A stretch of 64,000 nucleotides of DNA from Dyadobacter fermentans (GCF_019924045.1 NZ_JAHXBN010000015.1:104558-168557); one strand, 5' to 3'; positions 16,800 to 24,734 are shown, counted from the first letter of the stretch. Numbers and translations are program-made. Notes: generated by a model not told the origin, from the sequence alone.

Positions 16800-18053
16800 A
16801 TGAGATACATTTTACCACTGTTGTGGATTCTGCTGAAACCGCTAACTGCCGCCGCGCAGGACACGATTCGCGTGACTTACAGCGAGGAATCTGACACGCT
16901 GACCGCCCACCAGAAGTTTATCGACCGGTATGATAATGTGTTCATGACGCGTGTCCCTACGAAACACATTGTCAAGGCGGGGTACCGCACTTCCGATCTC
17001 AGGGGGATCGGCATTGGAGTCGACATCAGCTATGAGTATAAGTTGCTACCTGCCCTTTCGCTGGAAGCAACCTTGCGTGGCCAGACCAATACGCCGAACG
17101 ATGCCATTTATAATCGCACGTTTGTCAAACCATGGCGCGGTAACACATGGCTGGGTGCAAAAGCCCGGTGGTACTACACCATGCCCGGTAGAATTCGAAA
17201 AGGGCTCAATGCCAACAATTTCAGCGGGGCTTACCTGGCAATGTCTTACGAACAACCGTTGAAATCGACGCGCAAGTGGGAAGTTAATCCATACAAGCGA
17301 GTGATAGCGATTACACCGGGCTTTCAGAGCCGCTTCCTGAATTGGGGGCATGTCGATATTTCGTTCGGGGCCTATTATATGCAGCCGGGGCCTAGCCAGG
17401 CATCCAGGGATCCGCTTTTTCCAGACGAAAACAAGCCCGACTTCAAACAAAATATTATTTTTTCAACTCAAATGACTGTCGGAATTGCACTTGGGGACTG
17501 GAAGCGCTCTCAACCGTCACAACTGTGTGAAATGCTCCTATGCGACGAAGAAATTCACAACCAATGGAAAATACGGTTTCCGGAGTTCAGCATGGGTTTA
17601 AATCACAGGTCATTACGTACAGGCATTGCACGGGAAGCCAAGTTCGGTAAAAGCCCTTTTTCCCTGGACATAAATGCTAATGCCGAATTTTACGATAAGT
17701 CGCCGGACGGCATCCGTGGATTTTCAATCAGAGCGGGCCTGCAAGCGCGGTACTATTTTTTACAGCGTATGCAAATCCGACATGGCAAATCAGGCGATAA
17801 TCTCTCCGGCTTCTACATCGCATTCGAAGCCGCAAATATTCATACGAAGTACAAAAGTTATGCATACGGCCATCAAATGAATAAAAGATACTGGTCATTT
17901 TCACCATCGATTGGTTTTCAGCAACGACTGTTTAAGCATATTTATGTGGATGCGAACGTCGGTTATAATGTGATCCCGACGGCCGCAGAATACCCTTACG
18001 ACGCACTTCACCGGCGCTATTCCGCAAAACTTGCGCTCGGCTTCTGCTTGTGA
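16800..18053 (+). CDS. Hypothetical secreted, probably outer-membrane protein
   Basis: 417 residues with a signal peptide (MRYILPLLWILLKPLTAAA-Q). The mature chain consists of alternating beta-strand patterns rich in aromatic residues (AYLAMSYEQPL, SFGAYYMQPGP, AGLQARYYFLQ) and ends in LALGFCL, consistent with a beta-barrel. No catalytic motif. It stands alone between the ABC pair and the BlaI/M56 operon. No family recognised. Confidence 0.7.
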   Translation: MRYILPLLWILLKPLTAAAQDTIRVTYSEESDTLTAHQKFIDRYDNVFMTRVPTKHIVKAGYRTSDLRGIGIGVDISYEYKLLPALSLEATLRGQTNTPNDAIYNRTFVKPWRGNTWLGAKARWYYTMPGRIRKGLNANNFSGAYLAMSYEQPLKSTRKWEVNPYKRVIAITPGFQSRFLNWGHVDISFGAYYMQPGPSQASRDPLFPDENKPDFKQNIIFSTQMTVGIALGDWKRSQPSQLCEMLLCDEEIHNQWKIRFPEFSMGLNHRSLRTGIAREAKFGKSPFSLDINANAEFYDKSPDGIRGFSIRAGLQARYYFLQRMQIRHGKSGDNLSGFYIAFEAANIHTKYKSYAYGHQMNKRYWSFSPSIGFQQRLFKHIYVDANVGYNVIPTAAEYPYDALHRRYSAKLALGFCL

Positions 18054-18107
18054 TTATCCGAATTGACATCGTCGGCACCATTTTCAAAGATTTTAACTAA
18101 ATATAAG

Positions 18108-18137
18108 TTTGATAACTAAATTTTAGTTATACCTTTG
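18108..18137 (+). promoter_or_regulatory. BlaI-type promoter/operator; predicted near-leaderless transcript
   Basis: TTTG (18108-18111) and TACCTTTG (18130-18137) form a full Bacteroidota promoter with 18-bp spacing. The 19-bp operator ATAACTAAATTTTAGTTAT (18112-18130) fills exactly the space between the two boxes, so a bound repressor must block polymerase. A weaker half-site (TAACTAAATATAAG) lies just upstream. The -7 box ends 4 bp before the ATG at 18142, so the mRNA would start at or within a few nucleotides of the start codon. Confidence 0.78.
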
Positions 18138-18141
18138 GATC

Positions 18142-18510
18142 ATGGAACCGATCACGCATTCTGAAGAAAACATCATGCGCATTCTCTGGGAACTTGGAGA
18201 AGGTGTTGTGCATGACATTATTGAAAAATTGCCCGACCCGAAGCCGCCTTACACCACGGTGTCGTCGATCGTCCGGTTACTGGAAAAGAAGGGCTTTATT
18301 GATCACAAGGCTTATGGAAAAACTTACGTGTACTTCCCTGCGGTTACTCGCGAGCAGTACGCACGGCGGTCATTTTCCGACTTGATGAAGCATTATTTCC
18401 AGGGATCTCCGAAGAATGTCGTTTCGTTTATGATGGAGGAAAATACCTTGAAACCGAACGAAATCGATGATTTGAAGCAGCTGATAGACTCCTACTACCC
18501 CAAATCCTGA
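18142..18510 (+). CDS. BlaI/MecI/CopY family transcriptional repressor
   Basis: 122-residue winged-helix repressor, typical length. SEENIMRILWELGEGVVHDI is the first helical part; YTTVSSIVRLLEKKGFI (about residues 35-51) is the recognition helix and wing start; YVYFPAVTREQYAR begins the dimerisation region. The family is inactivated by proteolysis through a BlaR1-like partner, and the M56 gene follows after 5 bp. It is predicted to bind the ATAACTAAATTTTAGTTAT operator upstream and so control its own operon. Confidence 0.92.
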   Translation: MEPITHSEENIMRILWELGEGVVHDIIEKLPDPKPPYTTVSSIVRLLEKKGFIDHKAYGKTYVYFPAVTREQYARRSFSDLMKHYFQGSPKNVVSFMMEENTLKPNEIDDLKQLIDSYYPKS

Positions 18511-18515
18511 TCACT

Positions 18516-19787
18516 ATGGCCGGTACCTATCTGTTGGAAGTAAACCTGTGCCTCGCAGTTGCAATCCTGCTTTACAGGACCGCATTTCAAGGCCTGACCT
18601 TCTTTGCAGCCAACCGGTTATACCTACTTTTCGCGATGGTATTCAGCATGGTTATCCCCGCGCTGAAACTACCCCTCTTGCCCGGCCAGTGGGAAGCTCC
18701 CTCCGGCGTAGCTATGCGTTTCATTCCCGAACATGCATGGCCCGAAGTCATTGCAGGACATGCTTCGCAATGGCATTTGCCTGACTTCTCGTACATCCTT
18801 TGGATAATTTATGGCTGCATTACTGTTTGGCATTTGTACAAATTGTTTGCAGACATGCTCACTGCCTTGCAACTGATCCGGAAATATCCGTCCAGAAAAC
18901 TGGGAACAGTGCGCCTCGTGTTGATCAATGATGAAATACCAGCCTCATCCTTTTTCAATTACATATTTATCAACCAAAAACTATGCGACAGCGAGTCCCT
19001 GCGCACCTGCCTCGCACACGAGCTTGTACACTGCAGGCAAGCGCACACGGGCGACTGGCTGCTCATTCGCTTCCTAAGTGCTTGCTGCTGGTTCAACCCG
19101 CTGATGCGTTTCTGGCGCGAGGCGATCACCATCAACCACGAATTTATCGCCGACGAACAGGCCGCCCGGCAGGCCGGGAGATTTCGCTATACGAATTTAC
19201 TCCTGAACCTGTCATCATCTACGCAAATCTCAACCCTACATTACTTTTCATATTATGGTCAAATCAAATCAAGGATTGTCATGTTACATCAAACTCCATC
19301 CAGGGCCGTTAACCGGCTCCGTTTCCTGGTAACTGTGCCAGTGGCCGCATTAATGCTCTTCCTTTTCGCCTGCGAAAGACCTGCCGGAGAAGCAAGCAGC
19401 ATTTCAGAATATCTCAATAAAGACCTCGTCGGCATGTGGGAAAATATGAACCGCATGACGATCAACGACAACGACGGCAAAACGCCCCGCGATTTCCCCG
19501 AACGCTCGGGCGACGTGCAAGTGTGCCTGTCCAGGCTGGAACTTCGGGCCGACGGTCATTTCGAAATGCAAGACGCTACGAATACCCACAAACTCACCGG
19601 CACCTGGCAAAGCAACAGCGCGGGTAACGAAGTGCAGCTTTTCTGCAATAATGAGAAGTCGGGAACGTCTGTCATCGCCTTGCAGCTCGAAGAAGACGGA
19701 AATGGCGCGATGGAAGCCTGGCAGTATTACGCTGCCGACGACAAGCTTTCAGCCGGCCGCGTATTTTACGAATACAGAAAACTTTAA
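18516..19787 (+). CDS. BlaR1-type M56 metallopeptidase with C-terminal lipocalin-like domain
   Basis: 423-residue membrane protease/sensor. N-terminal membrane segments (about 8-50 and 92-112) surround a cytoplasmic peptidase with CLAHELVHCRQAHTGDW (HExxH at 168-172) and NHEFIADEQA carrying the third ligand. A further membrane segment (LVTVPVAALMLFLFA, about 271-285) leads to a domain of about 125 residues outside the membrane (DLVGMWENMN...LTGTWQSNSAGNEVQLF). This domain has the G-x-W start and second GTW strand of lipocalin-like folds, not a penicillin-binding sensor. It presumably senses a small hydrophobic ligand or envelope state and cleaves the BlaI-type repressor; the ligand is unknown. 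Confidence 0.85.
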   Translation: MAGTYLLEVNLCLAVAILLYRTAFQGLTFFAANRLYLLFAMVFSMVIPALKLPLLPGQWEAPSGVAMRFIPEHAWPEVIAGHASQWHLPDFSYILWIIYGCITVWHLYKLFADMLTALQLIRKYPSRKLGTVRLVLINDEIPASSFFNYIFINQKLCDSESLRTCLAHELVHCRQAHTGDWLLIRFLSACCWFNPLMRFWREAITINHEFIADEQAARQAGRFRYTNLLLNLSSSTQISTLHYFSYYGQIKSRIVMLHQTPSRAVNRLRFLVTVPVAALMLFLFACERPAGEASSISEYLNKDLVGMWENMNRMTINDNDGKTPRDFPERSGDVQVCLSRLELRADGHFEMQDATNTHKLTGTWQSNSAGNEVQLFCNNEKSGTSVIALQLEEDGNGAMEAWQYYAADDKLSAGRVFYEYRKL

Positions 19788-19801
19788 AATTTTTTATTCT
19801 T

Positions 19802-19822
19802 TATAACTAAAATTTAGTTATA
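19802..19822. promoter_or_regulatory. Second, orphan copy of the BlaI-type operator
   Basis: TATAACTAAAATTTAGTTATA, here one base over the short form: positions 19803-19821 are the exact reverse complement of the 19-bp operator at 18112-18130. It lies 14 bp after the M56 stop, between convergent genes. No TAnnTTTG box accompanies it. A 13-codon open frame (19839-19880) follows and runs into the terminator. Confidence 0.7.
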
Positions 19823-19865
19823 AAACGAAACAACAGTAATGGAAGTTGAGATTCATGAAGTAAAA

Positions 19866-19901
19866 AAGCCCTTCGGATAAGTGGTCCGAAGGGCTTCCTC
19901 T
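19866..19901. terminator. Bidirectional terminator between M56 and hemJ genes
   Basis: AAGCCCTTCGGA (19866-19877) and TCCGAAGGGCTT (19885-19896) form a perfect 12-bp stem with a 7-nt loop. An A run precedes and a T-rich tail follows, so it serves both convergent units. Confidence 0.9.
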
Positions 19902-19919
19902 TTTTATAGATATTGATTA

Positions 19920-20465
19920 CTACACTCCTGCCTTTTTTTCCCGCATTCGCTTCACGATCCGCACCGCGGTCATGATCACAATCGCGAATGCAATCAATCC
20001 CAGCACGCCCCATAGCCAGTCGACCGTGTTTTTCAACACGACCAAAAACACAATGGAGAACAGGAATATCGTAGCCACTTCATTGAAAAGCCGTAATTGG
20101 AATGAGCTGTACCGAAACTTACCCGCACGGAGTTCCAGTAATATCTTGCGGGTAATGGCATGATAGGCCAATAACCCAAGCACAAATACGAGTTTCAGCT
20201 TCATCCAGCCCTGATCGAGCCAGGCGGGCGTGATGTAAAGCATGGCGGTACCGCATAACAATGCGAGCCAGCACGCGGGCGTCATAATCGCATTGAAGAG
20301 TAATTTTTCCATTTTGGTAAATTGCGCAAGGAGGATTTCGCGCTCGGGGCTAGGCTTATCGTTGGCCTCGGTGTGATACACAAATAGCCTCGGCATATAG
20401 AAAAGCCCTGCAAACCAGCTCACTACGAATATAATATGGAGCGCCTTGAAATGAAGATAGGTCAT
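19920..20465 (-). CDS. hemJ: Protoporphyrinogen IX oxidase, HemJ type
   Basis: 181-residue inner-membrane protein oxidising protoporphyrinogen IX to protoporphyrin IX in heme synthesis. The N-terminus FKALHIIFVVSWFAGLFYMP carries the conserved His of the HemJ/CopD family. Four hydrophobic helices are visible (about 5-25, 60-80, 88-106, 128-165), and KLKLVFVLGLLAYH contains the conserved Lys region. Length is normal. The basic tail (RMREKKAGV) is cytoplasmic. It diverges from msrA. Confidence 0.9.
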   Translation of the reverse strand: MTYLHFKALHIIFVVSWFAGLFYMPRLFVYHTEANDKPSPEREILLAQFTKMEKLLFNAIMTPACWLALLCGTAMLYITPAWLDQGWMKLKLVFVLGLLAYHAITRKILLELRAGKFRYSSFQLRLFNEVATIFLFSIVFLVVLKNTVDWLWGVLGLIAFAIVIMTAVRIVKRMREKKAGV

Positions 20466-20542
20466 AAACTACCGCAGATTTGTCGCCGCCGGGATTTGAC
20501 TGTTCCCGATCTTTTGGCCTTCAAATTTCGTAAATATTATAG

Positions 20543-20577
20543 GATTACGGTGATAAAACTTTATTGACGCCGTAATC
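20543..20577. promoter_or_regulatory. Inverted repeat in the hemJ-msrA divergent region
   Basis: GATTACGG (20543-20550) and CCGTAATC (20570-20577) are perfect 8-bp inverted repeats with an AT-rich 19-bp centre, 30 bp ahead of the msrA start. A shared operator for the divergent genes is possible; no regulator is implied by the sequence. Confidence 0.4.
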
Positions 20578-20606
20578 GTTACCGAAACAGTGATAACCCG
20601 TATTTT

Positions 20607-21296
20607 ATGATGAGAACCACCATCCCGATTTTCACGTTTATATTTTTGTGCTGCGCGGCCCTCGTGTCGTGCGCGCAAACGGACAAAAAACACAAGAGCA
20701 AAATGGACAAAGAAACAGCCGCAACTGCACTCGACGAAAGCAACGTTGATACCGCGAACACACAAGTCGCAACATTTGGTACGGGATGTTTCTGGTGCAC
20801 CGAAGCCGTGATGGAATCGCTGGAAGGCGTCAAAAAAGTGGTTTCCGGCTATTCGGGCGGGCATGACCCCAATCCCAACTATAAAGCCGTATGCACGGGT
20901 ACCACCGGCCACGCGGAGTGCGTCGAGGTGACCTACGACCCTAAGGTGATCAGCTACGCCGACCTGCTGGAAGCATTCTTTCGCAGCCACGACCCTACCA
21001 CGCTGAACCGCCAGGGAAATGATGTCGGTACGCAATACCGTTCAGTCATTTTTTACCATACCGACGAGCAGAAGCAGCTTGCGGAAACAGCTAAGGCTGA
21101 ACTGGACAAATCGGGCGCCTACGCGAATCCGATTGTAACCGAAATCACCAAATTCCAGAAGTTTTACCCGGCGGAAGACTACCACCAGAATTATTTTGCC
21201 AACAATCCCGAGCAGGGCTACTGCGCCTTCGTGATTGCACCAAAACTGGACAAATTCAAAAAGGTATTTAAGGATAAGCTCAGGAAGCATATCTGA
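20607..21296 (+). CDS. msrA: Peptide-methionine (S)-S-oxide reductase MsrA, lipoprotein form
   Basis: 229 residues. The signal peptide ends in the lipobox ALVSC (Cys 21), so the enzyme is predicted to be anchored in the envelope and repair oxidised methionines in exported proteins. The catalytic motif GTGCFWCTEA (about residues 57-66) starts the MsrA domain, followed by YSGGHDPNPNYKAVCTGTTG, HAECVEV and DVGTQYRSVIFY, all diagnostic. No MsrB domain is fused. A linker of about 30 charged residues separates the lipid anchor from the domain. ATG codons at 20607 and 20610 are both possible starts. Confidence 0.95.
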   Translation: MMRTTIPIFTFIFLCCAALVSCAQTDKKHKSKMDKETAATALDESNVDTANTQVATFGTGCFWCTEAVMESLEGVKKVVSGYSGGHDPNPNYKAVCTGTTGHAECVEVTYDPKVISYADLLEAFFRSHDPTTLNRQGNDVGTQYRSVIFYHTDEQKQLAETAKAELDKSGAYANPIVTEITKFQKFYPAEDYHQNYFANNPEQGYCAFVIAPKLDKFKKVFKDKLRKHI

Positions 21297-21359
21297 TTTT
21301 GGATTAAATAAAGAAGCCGGAACCGCTCATCAAGTAACCATCTCCGGTTAATAACTATA

Positions 21360-21409
21360 AATGGCACAAGTTTTGAAGCATTGAAATAAAGGCTTTAATT
21401 TGTGCCATT
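21360..21409. promoter_or_regulatory. Inverted repeat upstream of a small barrel gene
   Basis: AATGGCACAA (21360-21369) and TTGTGCCATT (21400-21409) are perfect complements 30 nt apart, ending 28 bp before the ATG at 21438. The right arm overlaps a TTTG (21399-21402) that could be a -33 box. It is either an operator or a 5'-leader stem. Confidence 0.45.
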
Positions 21410-21437
21410 ATTCTTTAACAATAACTAATCTATTACG

Positions 21438-21968
21438 ATGAAAAAGACTCTATTCATGCTGGTTGTTGCAGCTCTTTTCAGCGCAGCTTCGGAAAAGGCC
21501 TTTGCTCAATATGAGAAAGGCGATAAGCTATTGAATGTTGGTATAGGCCTTGGCTCTTATTACGGCGGTGGTGTCGCAGTTGGCGCTTCCTTCGAATACG
21601 GAGTTACCGATTTTATTAGCGTAGGTGCTCAGGCAGACTTTTATACCTGGGGCTACAATTGGGGATCTGGATACAAGTATCGTTACACTTTCTTGCCAGT
21701 TGCGGCCAGAGGATCCTATCACTTCGGCAAGCACTTTTTAGATATTGATAAGCTTGATCTTTATGGAGGTGCAGCGCTTGGCTACTACATTTCCAGCTAT
21801 TCAGCAGATACCCCTTACGGTGGAGTTTATGACGACACGTATGGCAGCAAAGTGCTTTTCGGTGTCTTTGGTGGCGGTAAGTATTACTTTAAGCCTAATA
21901 TGGCAGTATTTGCTGAGGTGGGATACAATGTAACTCCACTAAAAGCAGGTATCGCATTCAAATTCTAA
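21438..21968 (+). CDS. Small outer-membrane beta-barrel protein
   Basis: 176 residues with a signal peptide (MKKTLFMLVVAALFSAA...AFA-Q). The mature chain is a run of amphipathic strands rich in Gly and Tyr (GLGSYYGGGVAVGASFEYG, SVGAQADFYTWGYNWG, AALGYYISSY) ending in LKAGIAFKF with the terminal aromatic residue. This is typical of eight-stranded OmpA/OmpW-like barrels in Bacteroidota. Single-gene unit with an excellent terminator. Function unknown. Confidence 0.75.
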   Translation: MKKTLFMLVVAALFSAASEKAFAQYEKGDKLLNVGIGLGSYYGGGVAVGASFEYGVTDFISVGAQADFYTWGYNWGSGYKYRYTFLPVAARGSYHFGKHFLDIDKLDLYGGAALGYYISSYSADTPYGGVYDDTYGSKVLFGVFGGGKYYFKPNMAVFAEVGYNVTPLKAGIAFKF

Positions 21969-21983
21969 GAAATTCAAGTGATA

Positions 21984-22020
21984 AAAAAGCGGGCTCCGAG
22001 ATATTCGGAGCCCGCTTTTT
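21984..22020. terminator. Bidirectional terminator
   Basis: A perfect 16-bp stem (21984-21999 with 22005-22020) around a 5-nt loop, A-rich on the left and ending in TTTTT on the right. It separates the barrel gene from the convergent gene at 22033. Confidence 0.93.
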
Positions 22021-22032
22021 GTTTTCGTTGTT

Positions 22033-22833
22033 TCAGAAATTCATTGCTAACGTAAGGCTTCCGGCCCGTTGCGACGGGTTGAACGACGGCCGGATACTGA
22101 TCGTTAGCGGCTCTCCACGGCGGATCAGCTCCCGGCGGATCCGGCTGGCCTTGGCGCCGTTCTTGCCGCCTTTCACAAACCCAACGGTACCGAATGTGAT
22201 CGCGCCCGCAAAGCCTCCGAGCATCATATACGCGCCCTTACGCGCACGCAACTCATCCTGGTAGCTCTTATAATTGCCGTTGTCGTCCATAGCACTGACC
22301 ACAATGCCTGTACCAATCGCCGCCACAATCACGCCCGCTGAAGTGCCCGCAATACCCATGATCATTCCCGCTTTTGAACGCGTCTTATAATAGGTATACA
22401 TGCTCCGCAAATGTTCGGGGGAAGAATTTCTGACATCCTCTGCGAACTGCACCGATGGCTTTACCGGCCCATTAACAGGCTTGCGAGCCGCCGGACGTGT
22501 TTCCTGTGGTTTGGAGGCCGGGGCTGGTTTTGTAGGAGAATAGTAATTCTGCACTTCCAACGTGGCTTCAAACGTTTCCTCTTCACCGTTTCCATAAAGG
22601 ATCGAGGCGATTTCGGACTTCTTAACGGAAAAAAGCGGCCCCTCGGGGTCGCTTATCTTCTTGTATTTCACAACCTGGTCGTCAACTTCCTGGATATATA
22701 CTTCCAGTTTGGACTCGTCGCGCAGCCTGATCACATCCGCCTTTCGGGGCGTCTGCGCATTTGCCTGAACGACCAATAGCATCATTAACATGGCTAGAAG
22801 CTGATTTTTCAGCTTTGGTAAAATTACTTTCAT
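22033..22833 (-). CDS. Secreted hypothetical protein, paralogue of the upstream gene
   Basis: 266 residues with a signal peptide (KNQLLAMLMMLLVVQANA-Q). An N-terminal beta-rich domain begins TPRKADVIRLRDESKLEVYI and includes QVVKYKKISDPEGP. A Pro-rich linker (APASKPQETRPAARKP) and a C-terminal part with two Gly/Ala hydrophobic stretches follow (MIMGIAGTSAGVIVAAIGTG and MMLGGFAGAITFGTVGFV, perhaps membrane hairpins). The neighbour at 22891 has the same plan, so the two are tandem duplicates. Not recognised beyond that. Confidence 0.7.
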   Translation of the reverse strand: MKVILPKLKNQLLAMLMMLLVVQANAQTPRKADVIRLRDESKLEVYIQEVDDQVVKYKKISDPEGPLFSVKKSEIASILYGNGEEETFEATLEVQNYYSPTKPAPASKPQETRPAARKPVNGPVKPSVQFAEDVRNSSPEHLRSMYTYYKTRSKAGMIMGIAGTSAGVIVAAIGTGIVVSAMDDNGNYKSYQDELRARKGAYMMLGGFAGAITFGTVGFVKGGKNGAKASRIRRELIRRGEPLTISIRPSFNPSQRAGSLTLAMNF

Positions 22834-22890
22834 GTGGGAAGGACTTTTTGTAACTGATTTAACCCTATGAAAGTAATCAATTTACCGCAA

Positions 22891-23625
22891 TCAGAACGTC
22901 AACCTCAGCCCTAGTTGTGCCGATTTATTGAACGGGTCGACGCGCGGCGTAATGCTGAACGTCGTCAGCGGCTGGTTTCGTCGTTGCAGTTCGTTCTTGA
23001 TCTTTTCGGCCTTCTTACTGTGAATTTTATAATTTTTAAAGCCAATTAACCCGAAAACGACACCTACCGCAGGGCCCGCGATCGCAAGCGAAGCTCCGAT
23101 CGTCTTGTTATCCGGGCTGTCGCCGGTGCTGGCCACGATAATACCGGATACCAATGTTGCCACGGCCACCGAAGTAAATACAATGGCGCCTTGCTTGCCA
23201 TCCATTGCGCGGTTATGGTGATACTCATATTTATCCCGCAGTTGATCTGAATTAGCCATCACCACGCTTTTCTCGAACGGGTCGGTGGGCAAATTGTTCA
23301 TATCCGCATACTGTCCGACGCTATCGGGCGGAATACGGCCTGGGGGAATGGAGTCTTTTACATTGATCGTCTTGCCGTTTTTCAGCAGCACCCGCGCCAC
23401 CTGGTCCAGGTAAATGTAGGTAGCTGCGCTATCGGCCTTGCCCAGGTCACGATAGTTGATCTTTTCGTAGCTCATTTGCGTGATGAGCGCCTGAATGCGC
23501 GAACTGTCGCGCTTGATGATCACGTCATTTTTCCGGCCGGTTTGCGCCATGGCAGCGAAACTCACCCATGCCAACAGCAGGGTAAGCGGCAGGAAAGAGG
23601 TAGGTTGTAACGTGTGTGCCCGCAT
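22891..23625 (-). CDS. Secreted hypothetical protein, tandem paralogue
   Basis: 244 residues with a signal peptide (FLPLTLLLAWVSFAAMA-Q). The opening TGRKNDVIIKRDSSRIQALI matches TPRKADVIRLRDESKLEVYI of the downstream gene, and the membrane-like segments (IVFTSVAVATLVSGIIVAS and ASLAIAGPAVGVVFGLIGF) and basic tail are in the same places. The pair are 57 bp apart on the same strand and likely co-transcribed. This copy lacks the Pro-rich linker. Both end in short beta-strands (AQLGLRLTF). Confidence 0.7.
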   Translation of the reverse strand: MRAHTLQPTSFLPLTLLLAWVSFAAMAQTGRKNDVIIKRDSSRIQALITQMSYEKINYRDLGKADSAATYIYLDQVARVLLKNGKTINVKDSIPPGRIPPDSVGQYADMNNLPTDPFEKSVVMANSDQLRDKYEYHHNRAMDGKQGAIVFTSVAVATLVSGIIVASTGDSPDNKTIGASLAIAGPAVGVVFGLIGFKNYKIHSKKAEKIKNELQRRNQPLTTFSITPRVDPFNKSAQLGLRLTF

Positions 23626-23700
23626 AGTTTTAGGTTTTTTTGAATGAAAAAAGATGGTTTAAACGTACACAACTTTTAACATTCAACAAAAACCGTGCTA

Positions 23701-24423
23701 TTACACCCCGAATTTATTGAGCTGCTTCACCAGCACTTCAAAATCTTTGGGGTAAGGCGCCTCCACGCGTATATCCTCGCCGTTCATAACCGCAAACGAA
23801 AGCGACCGCGCATGTAATGCAACCCTCTGAATAAGAGGCTGTTCCTCGGTATCTTTTTTGAGATTAAACTTCCTTTTCAGGCTTGAAAGAAAAATAGGTT
23901 CGCCGCCATATTGCGGATCGTTCACGATCGGCGCTTTGAGACACGACAAATGCACGCGGATCTGGTGCATACGCCCTGTAATGGGGATACATTCCACTAA
24001 AGTATAGCCGCGATACACCTGCAAGGTATTGAATATAGTCTCCGCTTCCTTCCCCTCCGCCCGGTCGATCTTCACCGCCGTTCCATTTTTCAAAGGCAGG
24101 ATCGGCAGGTAAACCGACACGCCTTCCAGATCGTGAATGCCGTTCACAACCGCATGGTAACGCTTGGTAACTTCACGGTGCTCGAACTGCATCGCCAGGT
24201 GCCGGTACGCGGCCGGGTTTTTAGCAAATGCCAATGCACCGGAAGTCTCCTTATCGAGGCGGTGGGCTGCTTGTAATTCGGGGTTATATTCTTTGGCGAG
24301 TCTCAGCACGCTTCCGCCGCGGTCGGCCGTACGCTCATCCAGCGTTGCCAGATGCGGCGGCTTATTTACGACCAGAAAATCCTCGTCCTCGAATATGATA
24401 ATGTCTTTGAAATTGATCTTCAT
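23701..24423 (-). CDS. RluA-family 23S rRNA/tRNA pseudouridine synthase
   Basis: 240 residues. The catalytic motif is AAHRLDKETSGALAFAKN (about residues 54-71), with the Asp nucleophile in HRLDxxTSG. EHREVTKRYHAVVNG and VECIPITGRMHQIRVHLS complete the RluA core. There is no N-terminal S4 domain, so this is a short-form enzyme. It isomerises uridines in rRNA or tRNA; the site is unknown. A second RluA gene is at 44902. An intrinsic-type hairpin just upstream isolates it from the preceding minus-strand genes. Confidence 0.88.
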   Translation of the reverse strand: MKINFKDIIIFEDEDFLVVNKPPHLATLDERTADRGGSVLRLAKEYNPELQAAHRLDKETSGALAFAKNPAAYRHLAMQFEHREVTKRYHAVVNGIHDLEGVSVYLPILPLKNGTAVKIDRAEGKEAETIFNTLQVYRGYTLVECIPITGRMHQIRVHLSCLKAPIVNDPQYGGEPIFLSSLKRKFNLKKDTEEQPLIQRVALHARSLSFAVMNGEDIRVEAPYPKDFEVLVKQLNKFGV

Positions 24424-24435
24424 GTTATTGCTATA

Positions 24436-24480
24436 AAAATAATCCGGATGATGCGCCTCATCGGGCCATTCATCCGGATT
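24436..24480 (-). terminator. Minus-strand terminator ahead of the RluA gene
   Basis: AATCCGGATGA (24441-24451) and TCATCCGGATT (24470-24480) form a perfect 11-bp stem. Read on the minus strand it is followed by ATTTTTATAG, giving a T run. It would stop transcripts coming from the RelE remnant and ABC gene. Confidence 0.65.
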
Positions 24481-24521
24481 CTCTCGGCCAATGGCCTTTA
24501 TCCGTTACAAAGATAATTATA

Positions 24522-24734
24522 CTATTTGTTTCTGTAAACTTCTTTGCGGTTCCCAACTTTGATAACCTCCACTATCAGCTGGTGATCTTCGATTTCGTAG
24601 ATAATGCGATATTGTCCCACCCGAACTCGATAACTGTTTTTATAATTTTCGAGCTTCTTTACGCCACTGGGCCTCGGGTTTGCCGTCAGGGAATCGATTA
24701 CCTCTATTATTTTAATCCTGAAAGGCTTTGAAAT
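24522..24734 (-). pseudogene. RelE/ParE-type toxin, 5'-truncated remnant
   Basis: An open stretch of 70 codons encodes SKPFRIKIIEVIDSL, LTANPRPSGVKKLENYKNSY and RVRVGQYRIIYEIEDHQ, then VIKVGNRKEVYRNK before TAG. This is an almost complete RelE fold with the YRVRVGxYRIIYEI core. The first 15 or so residues are missing: an in-frame TAA sits at 24735-24737, and no ATG exists. Upstream, where the antitoxin should be, the ABC gene begins 26 bp away. Wild-type-looking residues downstream suggest recent decay. A start at the ATT at 24734 cannot be excluded. Confidence 0.72.

Noticed and set aside
19839..19880. 13-codon frame starting after the orphan operator
   Set aside because: Too short, without promoter box, and it runs into the terminator stem; kept only as a possible remnant.
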